Shown here: piece by piece, positions 6,654-12,503 of the stretch
How positions within the stretch are numbered: position 1 is the stretch's first letter
Layout: each line of letters starts with the position of its first letter
Assembly: GCA_902494935.1 (NCBI GenBank)
Contig: CABUVH010000037.1
Location: forward strand, 1 to 13,480
Direction of reading: 5' to 3'
Source of the DNA: an uncultured Collinsella sp.
Lineage (GTDB): Bacteria; Actinomycetota; Coriobacteriia; Coriobacteriales; Coriobacteriaceae
DNA length: 13,480 bases
Translations under genes and position numbers: made by a program
The notes under the pieces: model-generated
What the model saw: only the letters and a program-made list of their open reading frames with translations
Database searches by the model: none
Told to the model about the DNA's origin: nothing

Positions 6654-7505
6654 ATGCCTGAATCCAAACCGACGCTGCGCCGCGAGCAGATTGCGGGCAT
6701 GAATATTCACTACATCATGTGGTCGCTCGATTACTTCCTTGATGTGCAGCAGCGTTTGGGCTTTGAGTCCATTGAGCTGTGGTGTGCGGAGCCGCATGTG
6801 ACACTCGACCACACGGGCTACTTTGAGGCTGAGGTCCTGGCGAAAAAGGCTGCAGACCGTGGGCTTAGGTATCGTACTCTGTGCCCCGAGAATGTTGTCT
6901 ATCCTTGGCAGTACTGCGCACGCAAACCGCTGCATGAACAGCGCAGCCTGGCGTACTTTAAGCACGGCATTGAGCTTGCCGAGGTACTTGGGTGCGACCG
7001 TATGTCCATCAACTCGGGCTGGGGCGACTGGGACGAGGACCGCGAGGAAGCCTGGAAGCGCAGCCGCGAGCACTTGTCCATTCTGGCGGAGTATGCCGGC
7101 GAGCACGGTCTGGTGCTTACGATGGAAAGCCTGCGTCCCGAGGAGAGCAACCTTGTGACGACGGTTTCCGATGCGAAGCGCATGATTGACGAGGTCGCGA
7201 GCCCGTACTTACAGCCCATGGTTGATACAACCGCGATGGGCGTTGCAGGCGAGACGCTCGAGGACTGGTTTGCCGCCTTTGGTGATGGGGCAATTCACGA
7301 GATGCACTTTATCGACGGTGACCCGTATGGCCATCTGGTGTGGGGCGATGGCAAGCACGATATGGACGCCTTCGTCGCCACGCTCAACGCCCATGGTTTC
7401 GACGGCATGCTGGGCCAGGAAATCACGGACGGTCGTTACTACGATGACCCGGCGGCGGCAGATGCCAAGAACATGGCCGCATTCGAGAAATATCTGATTG
7501 ACTAA
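6654..7505 (+). CDS. frlC: FrlC-like sugar epimerase (xylose isomerase-like TIM barrel)
   Basis: A 283-residue protein of the AP endonuclease 2/xylose-isomerase-like barrel family, related to FrlC, the fructoselysine 3-epimerase, which converts psicoselysine to fructoselysine in the cytosol. Similarities to E. coli FrlC that I recognise include IELWCAEPH near residue 40, the PEESN segment after the metal-binding Glu158, and MHFIDGD (about 217-223) followed by GDGKHDMDAFVATLNAHGFDGMLGQEI. The four expected metal ligands are present: Glu158, Asp191 in MVDTTAMG, His218 and Glu256. The start ATG has AAGGAGG (6641-6647) 6 bases upstream. It is 1 base from the amidohydrolase stop, indicating translational coupling, and 62 bases before the deglycase gene. 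The family is certain; the FrlC assignment rests on similarity plus the frlB-like and frlD-like neighbours. A ketose 3-epimerase acting on a free sugar is the main alternative. Confidence 0.8.
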   Translation: MPESKPTLRREQIAGMNIHYIMWSLDYFLDVQQRLGFESIELWCAEPHVTLDHTGYFEAEVLAKKAADRGLRYRTLCPENVVYPWQYCARKPLHEQRSLAYFKHGIELAEVLGCDRMSINSGWGDWDEDREEAWKRSREHLSILAEYAGEHGLVLTMESLRPEESNLVTTVSDAKRMIDEVASPYLQPMVDTTAMGVAGETLEDWFAAFGDGAIHEMHFIDGDPYGHLVWGDGKHDMDAFVATLNAHGFDGMLGQEITDGRYYDDPAAADAKNMAAFEKYLID

Positions 7506-7567
7506 AACAACCATCGGCCACACAACCAACGTCATTGATTGCGGGCCAAACAAGAAAGGAACTGGAT

Positions 7568-8536
7568 ATGAACGCACACGATCTGATCAAAGAGGCAATT
7601 GCCGAGAAGGGCAAGTTCGACAGCGTCTACTGGATTGCTTGCGGTGGCTCCATGATCGATTTGATCCCGGCTCATGAGCTTCTGCAGCGCGAGGCAACCA
7701 CCTTCACTTCGTATATCTATACGGCTCGCGAGTTCGATATCATGCGTCCGCGTCGTCTGGGCGAGAAGTCCCTGGTCATCGCTTGTAGCCACAGCGGCAA
7801 TACCCCCGAGGTCGTCGAGGGCTGCGAGATTGCCCTTGCTGCTGGCGCTACGGTGATCGCCCAGACCGACAACGCTGGATCCAAGATTGACTCCGGCAAG
7901 TGGACCACGTGGGTCTACCCATGGGGCGAGGGCGTGCCGCAGGCCGAGGTCCCCGCTGGCATTTCGCTGTCGCTTGCGGCAGAGCTGCTCGATCAGCAGG
8001 AGGGCTACGCCGATCTTGCCGATATGTATGCCGGTATCGCCGAGATGGATAAGATTCTTCCCCCGGCACGCGAGAAGGTAAATGCCGAGCTGGGCGATCG
8101 CTTTGCCAAGCTTTGCCAGGAGCACGAGTTCTTCTATATTCTGGGCAGCGGTCCCAACTTTAGCCAGACCTACGGTTTCGCTATCTGCTCTCTTATGGAG
8201 ATGCAGTGGCAGCACTGCAGCTACATTCACTCTGCCGAGTACTTCCATGGCCCCTTCGAGGCTACTCAGGATGGCGTTTTTTACTTCCTGCAGATGGGCT
8301 CCAGCGAGTGCCGTGCTATGGACGAGCGCGCCCTGGCGTTCCTTAAGACGCATACCGATACGCTGATGGTGCTCGATGCCAAGGAGTACGGTATGGAAGC
8401 CGTGCCGGCGAGCGTCCGTGCCTATCTGGACCCGGTGCTGTTCTACGCCATGAACTGCGAGCTGCGTGCCGCACGCGGCAAGGTGTTTGACCATGATCCC
8501 GATTTCCGTCGCTACATGGGCGTCGTCGAGTACTAG
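7568..8536 (+). CDS. frlB: FrlB-like SIS-domain fructosamine-6-phosphate deglycase
   Basis: A 322-residue cytosolic protein with two SIS domains, of the FrlB/FraB deglycase family, which cleaves 6-phosphofructose-amino acids to glucose 6-phosphate and the free amino acid. The first SIS domain has IACGGS (23-28) and the phosphosugar-binding SHSGNTPE (74-81); the second begins with LGSGPN (192-197). Glu211 (LMEMQW) and His227 (AEYFHGP) are 16 residues apart, the same spacing as the catalytic acid/base pair Glu214/His230 that I recall for Salmonella FraB. The C-terminus DHDPDFRRYMGVVEY closely follows the E. coli FrlB ending DHNPDERRYYGGLVEY. The start is ATG 7568 with AAAGGA 7 bases upstream; the in-frame TTG at 7535 lacks one. 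Which amino acid or amine is attached to the sugar (epsilon-lysine, alpha-amino acid, asparagine) cannot be read from the sequence. The lysine form is favoured by the accompanying frlC-like gene. Confidence 0.85.
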   Translation: MNAHDLIKEAIAEKGKFDSVYWIACGGSMIDLIPAHELLQREATTFTSYIYTAREFDIMRPRRLGEKSLVIACSHSGNTPEVVEGCEIALAAGATVIAQTDNAGSKIDSGKWTTWVYPWGEGVPQAEVPAGISLSLAAELLDQQEGYADLADMYAGIAEMDKILPPAREKVNAELGDRFAKLCQEHEFFYILGSGPNFSQTYGFAICSLMEMQWQHCSYIHSAEYFHGPFEATQDGVFYFLQMGSSECRAMDERALAFLKTHTDTLMVLDAKEYGMEAVPASVRAYLDPVLFYAMNCELRAARGKVFDHDPDFRRYMGVVEY

Positions 8537-8549
8537 AAGGGTAAATACC

Positions 8550-9413
8550 ATGGCATTTAACGTTAACGCGCTCGGATTTGGCGACAACGTCGTCGATCGC
8601 TACGAGCATATCCACACCATGTATCCTGGCGGCAATGCGGTGAACTTCGCCGTTTATGCCAAGAAATGCGGTGCCGCACGCTCTGCATACATGGGCATTT
8701 TTGGCAATGACGCCGCTGCCGAGCATGTCATTGCAAGCCTCGAGGATGAGGGTATCGAGCTTGACAAGTGCGAGCAGATGATTGGCGAGAACGGAGCGGC
8801 TCGCGTGACCGTCGTTGACGGTGACCGTGTCTTCCTCGGCTCCAACGAGGGCGGTATCCGTGGCGATGCGCGCTATGTCCTCGATCGCTTTGACCTTTCG
8901 TACATGAAGCAGTTCGATGTGGTTCATTCGGGCAACTATTGCTTTACCGAGCGCGAGCTGCCCAAGCTGAAGGCTGCGGGCGTCACGGTCTCTTTTGACT
9001 TTTCGGACGACTCCACCGACGAGTACTACGAGCAGATTGCGCCCTACGTCGATTTTGCTTTCTTTAGTGCGGCGGATGCCGCGAGTGAGGACGAGATTCG
9101 CGAGCGTCTGGCATGGGTGAAGGGCCTGGGTCCGCGTTTTGTGTCGGCTACGGCGGGCGCCGAGGGCTGCATTGCTTACGACGGCGAGCGTTATTACCGC
9201 CAGCTGGCTAAACCGGTAACGGACATGAAGGACACCATGGGGGCGGGCGACTCGTTCCTCACCTCGTTTTTGATGTGCTATCTCGATTCCGCCAAGCGTG
9301 GTGAGGATGGCGCCGAGGCCATCGAGCGCGCGCTCGACTTTGCTGCCGGGTTTGCCTCGACCGTGTGCGGTATGGAAGGTTCTTGGGGCCACGGGGCGCC
9401 AATCGTCGAATAG
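8550..9413 (+). CDS. frlD: FrlD-like PfkB-family kinase (first copy)
   Basis: A 287-residue ribokinase/PfkB-family kinase close to fructoselysine 6-kinase FrlD, which phosphorylates the sugar C6 with ATP before deglycation. The N-terminus GDNVVDRYEHIHTMYPGGNAVN keeps the FrlD-type substrate motif (Asp12, Asn13, Asp16 and GGNAVN at 27-32), compare GDNCVDIYPQL...SGGNAVN in E. coli FrlD. The DRVFLGSNEGG segment (about 92-102) and FDFSDDSTDEYY (149-160) also follow FrlD. The PfkB signature DTMGAGDSF is at 228-236 with catalytic Asp234 and the anion hole GAGD. The usual TLGENG nucleotide-binding strand is varied to TAGAEG. The start at 8550 has AGAAGGG 8 bases upstream, 13 bases after the deglycase stop; a longer in-frame reading from 8466 would overlap the deglycase gene and is rejected. 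A terminator-like hairpin follows, so this is probably the last gene of the first transcript unit. Confidence 0.87.
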   Translation: MAFNVNALGFGDNVVDRYEHIHTMYPGGNAVNFAVYAKKCGAARSAYMGIFGNDAAAEHVIASLEDEGIELDKCEQMIGENGAARVTVVDGDRVFLGSNEGGIRGDARYVLDRFDLSYMKQFDVVHSGNYCFTERELPKLKAAGVTVSFDFSDDSTDEYYEQIAPYVDFAFFSAADAASEDEIRERLAWVKGLGPRFVSATAGAEGCIAYDGERYYRQLAKPVTDMKDTMGAGDSFLTSFLMCYLDSAKRGEDGAEAIERALDFAAGFASTVCGMEGSWGHGAPIVE

Positions 9414-9483
9414 CTTAAGAAAGCGTACGGCGGTCTGGCTATGAGGCCTTGGACAGCCGATGCAAAACAATAAGCGAAACGCG

Positions 9484-9517
9484 AAAAGGGGGCTCGCCAT
9501 GTGGTGGGTCCCCTTTT
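9484..9517 (+). terminator. Terminator-like hairpin between the two kinase genes
   Basis: AAAAGGGG (9484-9491) pairs with CCCCTTTT (9510-9517). The stem continues inward with C-G and G-T pairs to a 4-base loop at 9499-9502, giving about 15 pairs in total. The T4 on the descending arm ends the structure and no longer T-run follows. It lies in the 121-base gap between the kinase genes, 17 bases before the second kinase start, so it may end the first transcript or set a lower level for the second module. No convincing promoter was found between it and the start codon. Confidence 0.65.
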
Positions 9518-9534
9518 GAGCATTGGAGAAGACC

Positions 9535-10335
9535 ATGGGTATTAAAGCGTGTGCGGCTGGTTTTTGCTGCGCGGACGTCTATCAAAACATCGGCGTGTTC
9601 TATCCGACTGGTAACGGCATTGACTGGGGTATCCATCTTGCACGAATGGGCGTTTCGGTATCCGCCGTGTCGGTTGTCGGCAAGGACGAGTACGGAGACA
9701 AGATGAGAGAGGCGCTGGCCGCTGAGGGGTTTGATATCTCTCATCTGCGGGTGGAGGATGGCGACACCTCGGTGATGCTCATGGCATTGAAAGACGGCGT
9801 CGATCGCGTGCATCTCGAGGCAATCGATGGCGTAATGGAGACATATCGTCCGAATGAAGACGACCGGGCGTTTATCCTAGAGCACGACATCATTCACACC
9901 GACCTGTTTGGCAATTGTTTGGACCTCCTGCCCGAATGGCATGATGCGGGCAAGACGGTGGTTATGGACTTCTCGGTGTTCAGCCAGGATCCCGAATATG
10001 CATGCGAGGCTCATTTTCCTTACGTAGACTATGCGTTCATGTCGTTTGAAGAGGACACTCCGGAGCTGCGAGACTGGGTACGCCACGTGCAGGAATTGGG
10101 ACCGCGCGTTGCGGTTGCCACGCTTGGCGAGAAGGGAAGCATTGCCTATGACGGTGAGCGCTTCTATGAGTGCGGGATCGTACCGGCGGAGAAGGTCGTT
10201 AATACCGTGGGTGCCGGCGACTCGTATATTGCCGGGTTTACCAAGGGCGTGATCGATGGCCTTGATATTCCGGCGTGTATGAAGGCGGGCGCTGAGCTGT
10301 CGTCCCGAGTGATTGGTTCGTTTGAGCCGTACTAG
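9535..10335 (+). CDS. Second FrlD-like PfkB-family kinase, diverged substrate site
   Basis: A 266-residue PfkB-family kinase, paralogous to the preceding gene. ATP-site and catalytic features are intact: VATLGEKGSIAYDGERFY (194-211), then NTVGAGDSYIAGF with Asp229 as catalytic base, like the E. coli FrlD stretch TLGENGSIAWDG...DTMGAGDSFIAGF. The N-terminal half differs at the sugar-binding motif: FrlD's GGNAVN is TGNGID here (25-30), and the GDN segment is FCCAD (10-14). This suggests a different or relaxed substrate, still probably a fructosamine-type or other sugar derivative phosphorylated at a primary hydroxyl. The start is ATG 9535 with GGAGA 5 bases upstream; a TTG at 9523 overlaps that site and is not used. 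It begins the second gene set, 27 bases before the amidohydrolase gene. Family very secure, exact substrate unknown. Confidence 0.85.
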   Translation: MGIKACAAGFCCADVYQNIGVFYPTGNGIDWGIHLARMGVSVSAVSVVGKDEYGDKMREALAAEGFDISHLRVEDGDTSVMLMALKDGVDRVHLEAIDGVMETYRPNEDDRAFILEHDIIHTDLFGNCLDLLPEWHDAGKTVVMDFSVFSQDPEYACEAHFPYVDYAFMSFEEDTPELRDWVRHVQELGPRVAVATLGEKGSIAYDGERFYECGIVPAEKVVNTVGAGDSYIAGFTKGVIDGLDIPACMKAGAELSSRVIGSFEPY

Positions 10336-10349
10336 GGTTAAATGCCTGG

Positions 10350-10356
10350 AAAGGAG
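10350..10356 (+). promoter_or_regulatory. Ribosome binding site deciding the Amidohydrolase_2 start
   Basis: AAAGGAG ends 6 bases before ATG 10363. The alternative in-frame ATG at 10342 lies upstream of this site and has no purine-rich sequence of its own at good spacing. Confidence 0.75.
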
Positions 10357-10362
10357 TACGAA

Positions 10363-11223
10363 ATGGTTATCGACATGTTGGTCCATCCTATGCTCTACGG
10401 CGAGATCTGTACGCCGGGTGATGAGCCTGATGGATTCGGTTTTTGGTCACGAGAATATGGTATGGGGCATATGGGCCCCATGGATTGGGATGAGCTTCAA
10501 GTCGAGATGGACGTCTGCGACGTGCAGAAGAGTGTGCTCATGCCGCTCGATGTAACCACGGCATGCGGAGGGCATTTTGGCACCAATGACCAGATTGCCA
10601 TGCTGGTTGCCGCGCACCCCGATCGTCTGTGGGGATTTGCGAGCGTAGATCCGCAGGTGAGCGGTGCCGCAGACGAATTGGAGCGCGCCTTTACCGAGTT
10701 GGGGGCAAAGGGGCTTTGTCTGCATCCGGCAAAGCAGGGTTTTGCCCCCGATGATGCTGTGGCCGAGCCGCTTTACGAGCTGTGCGAGCGCTATAACAAG
10801 CCGGTGGTTTTCCATGCCGGTATGTCTTGGGAGCCTGGCGCAGAGCTCTCGCGCAGTAACCCGCTTGCATTTGAGCACACAATCGCAACGCATCCAAATG
10901 TGCGCTTTAGTTTGACCCACTTTGGCTGGCCCTGGGTGCGCGAGACCGTGGCGATGCTGCTCAAGTATCCCAACTGCTACACGGACACCTCTATCACTTA
11001 CATCGATTCGCCCGAGGAGATGATGCAGCGTCTTTTCACGGTCGATATGGGGCCGCTGTGGTATGAGCGCGCGCTATCGCATCAAGTGATGTTCGCCAGC
11101 AATACGCCGCGCTTCCGTGCATTCAAACTCAAGCGGGCGCTCGATACCGTGCCCATGCGCGACGATGCGCGAGAAAGGCTCTACTGGGGTAATGCCCTGC
11201 GTTTTCTTGAAGGGGATGAGTAA
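10363..11223 (+). CDS. Amidohydrolase_2 (ACMSD-like) family protein with altered metal site
   Basis: A 286-residue TIM-barrel protein of the Amidohydrolase_2 family (COG2159), whose members include decarboxylases and hydrolases using one Zn2+. The barrel begins at once with MVIDMLVHPM, where the family normally has D-x-H-x-H; here the first histidine is Leu6 and only His8 remains. Later landmarks are GLCLHPAKQGF (His121), KPVVFHAG (His151), VRFSLTHFGWPW (His186) and VMFASNTPRF. The last replaces the usual G-S-D-x-P, so the metal-ligand aspartate is Asn247. Two canonical ligands are therefore changed while the other histidines and the fold-defining segments are kept. The gene ends 2 bases before the YjbQ gene, so the two are probably translated in step. 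It may be a lactonase-, hydrolase- or isomerase-like enzyme with unusual or absent metal dependence; the substrate cannot be predicted. Confidence 0.82.
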   Translation: MVIDMLVHPMLYGEICTPGDEPDGFGFWSREYGMGHMGPMDWDELQVEMDVCDVQKSVLMPLDVTTACGGHFGTNDQIAMLVAAHPDRLWGFASVDPQVSGAADELERAFTELGAKGLCLHPAKQGFAPDDAVAEPLYELCERYNKPVVFHAGMSWEPGAELSRSNPLAFEHTIATHPNVRFSLTHFGWPWVRETVAMLLKYPNCYTDTSITYIDSPEEMMQRLFTVDMGPLWYERALSHQVMFASNTPRFRAFKLKRALDTVPMRDDARERLYWGNALRFLEGDE

Positions 11224-11225
11224 AC

Positions 11226-11654
11226 ATGGTGACGCTCGAGACATTGAGCTATCTATCGACTGCTCCGGACCAGTTCATCGATATTACCGAAGACGTGCAC
11301 GCTGCCATCGAACGCAGCTCGGTGACCAATGGCTTGGCAGCGATTATTTTGTCGCATACGACCTGTGGAATCGTGGTAAACGAGGGGCTGCCCTGCGTGG
11401 AGACGGATCTTATGGAGACGCTTGATCGCATCGCCCCACTCGACGCCCCCTATGCGCATGCACACTTCCTGCCGAGCTATGGAGCCACCGGCAACAACTC
11501 CTGTGGGCATATCAAGAGCATGATTTGTGGAAACAGTTGCTTCTTTCCCGTCCAAGATGGCCACATCGTGTGCGGAGGTGCCCAGAACATCTATCTTGCG
11601 GAGTTTGACGGTCCTCAGAAGCGAAAAGTGTACGTCGAGGTGCTGGGGGAATAA
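11226..11654 (+). CDS. YjbQ / UPF0047 family protein
   Basis: A 142-residue protein of the YjbQ family, small beta-rich trimeric proteins. Some members complement thiamine-phosphate synthase mutants weakly, but their physiological role is unsettled. The family motifs are visible: SHTTCGIVVNEG (His44, Asn52, Glu53; compare HTSASLTLNEN in E. coli YjbQ), YAHAH (His78, His80), GHIKSMICGNS (His95), the FPVQDGHIVCGGAQNIYLAEFDGP segment, and the C-terminal VYVEVLGE. The usual GTWQ is GGAQ here (117-120), losing the tryptophan. The protein is rich in cysteine (Cys48, Cys57, Cys93, Cys101, Cys105, Cys116). The ATG is 2 bases after the amidohydrolase stop, with AGGGG (11211-11215) inside the preceding gene as the likely ribosome site. 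Its placement among sugar kinase genes, not thiamine genes, favours a carbohydrate-derivative substrate. That is inference. Confidence 0.85.
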   Translation: MVTLETLSYLSTAPDQFIDITEDVHAAIERSSVTNGLAAIILSHTTCGIVVNEGLPCVETDLMETLDRIAPLDAPYAHAHFLPSYGATGNNSCGHIKSMICGNSCFFPVQDGHIVCGGAQNIYLAEFDGPQKRKVYVEVLGE

Positions 11655-11674
11655 CGTTCCTGCAATAACCCTAT

Positions 11675-11681
11675 GAAGGAG
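11675..11681 (+). promoter_or_regulatory. Ribosome binding site deciding the BtpA-family start
   Basis: GAAGGAG ends 6 bases before ATG 11688. The upstream in-frame ATG at 11673 overlaps this site and would add only MKEHV. Confidence 0.75.
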
Positions 11682-11687
11682 CATGTT

Positions 11688-12497
11688 ATGTCGTTTCTAA
11701 CCTCGATGTTCAAGACCGAAAAGCCGGTTATCGGAATGCTGCACCTGCGTCCTCTGCCGGGCGATCCACTGTATTACCCGGGCGGAAGCGTGTCGCAGGT
11801 CGTGGAAGCCGCCAAGCGCGATCTCGAGGCGTTGCAGCAGGGCGGTGTCGATGGCATTTTGATTACCAATGAGCTCTCGATGCCCTATGAGCAGCACGTT
11901 TCTCCCTCAACTCTTGCATCGATGGGCTATGTAATCGGGGCTCTGTCCCATGATCTGTCGACTCCTTGGGGAGCTGAGGCTATTTACGATGGTGATGCCA
12001 CAATCGAGCTGTGCGCTGCCGTCGACGCGCAGTTCACGCGCTGCAATTTTTGCGGTGCCTGGGCCGGTGATCTTGGGCTGATTAACCGAGATTTCGCTCA
12101 CACCATGCGTCGCAAGGCGGCGCTGCGCCTGGACGATCTCAAGCTTTTTCACTTCATCACGAGCGAGGGGGAGGTTTATCTCAACGACCGCACGACTGCG
12201 GACATTGCCGATTCACTTCTCTTTAATTGCCTTCCGGATGCGATGGTCATCGGCGGTTCGGCTGCCGGTCGTGGCGCTTCGGGCGAGCTTGCCGATGAAG
12301 TCCGCGAGCGTGTTGGCGAAGTACCCGTGGTATGTGGCACCGGTTGTCGCGAAAATACCGTGGCTGACGTATTTGCTCACTACGATGGCGCGTTTGTCGG
12401 CACCTGCTTAAAGCGCGACGGAAAGCTGGATGCCCCGGTTGATGTTGAGCGGGTAGCTCGTTTTATGGCTGCCGCTCGTACGGCGCGAGGGGAGTAG
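11688..12497 (+). CDS. BtpA/SgcQ-family TIM-barrel protein
   Basis: A 269-residue protein of the BtpA family (PF03437), which includes E. coli SgcQ and the cyanobacterial photosystem I biogenesis protein BtpA. In heterotrophs the genes sit in sugar operons and the enzymatic role is not established. The order of family segments is clear: VIGMLHLRPLPGDPLY (14-29), GGVDGILITNE (52-62), the GAWAGDLGLINRD stretch (123-135), the LPDAMVIGGSAAGRG phosphate-type loop (182-196), VPVVCGTGCRENTVADVF (212-229) and DGAFVGTCLKRDGKLDAPVD (233-252), followed by VERVARFM. These match SgcQ stretches such as GLW...AMR and VVGSALKVDG...NPVD. It lies 33 bases after the YjbQ gene and 6 bases before the FGGY kinase gene, so it belongs to the same transcript. 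A phosphosugar aldolase or isomerase activity would suit the barrel and the context but is not shown by the sequence. Confidence 0.87.
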   Translation: MSFLTSMFKTEKPVIGMLHLRPLPGDPLYYPGGSVSQVVEAAKRDLEALQQGGVDGILITNELSMPYEQHVSPSTLASMGYVIGALSHDLSTPWGAEAIYDGDATIELCAAVDAQFTRCNFCGAWAGDLGLINRDFAHTMRRKAALRLDDLKLFHFITSEGEVYLNDRTTADIADSLLFNCLPDAMVIGGSAAGRGASGELADEVRERVGEVPVVCGTGCRENTVADVFAHYDGAFVGTCLKRDGKLDAPVDVERVARFMAAARTARGE

Positions 12498-12503
12498 GCA
12501 CCT

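Noticed and set aside
7532..8587. Minus-strand open frame (351 codons) opposite the deglycase gene
   Set aside because: Shadow of the SIS-domain gene; no motif or start signal supports it.
9449..9478. Promoter for the second module (TTGGACA at 9449-9455)
   Set aside because: No -10-like hexamer at suitable spacing; the only A/T-rich stretch is too close.
8343..9536. Long minus-strand open frame (397 codons) opposite the first kinase gene
   Set aside because: The plus strand encodes a clear PfkB kinase there. The minus-strand translation shows no family features.
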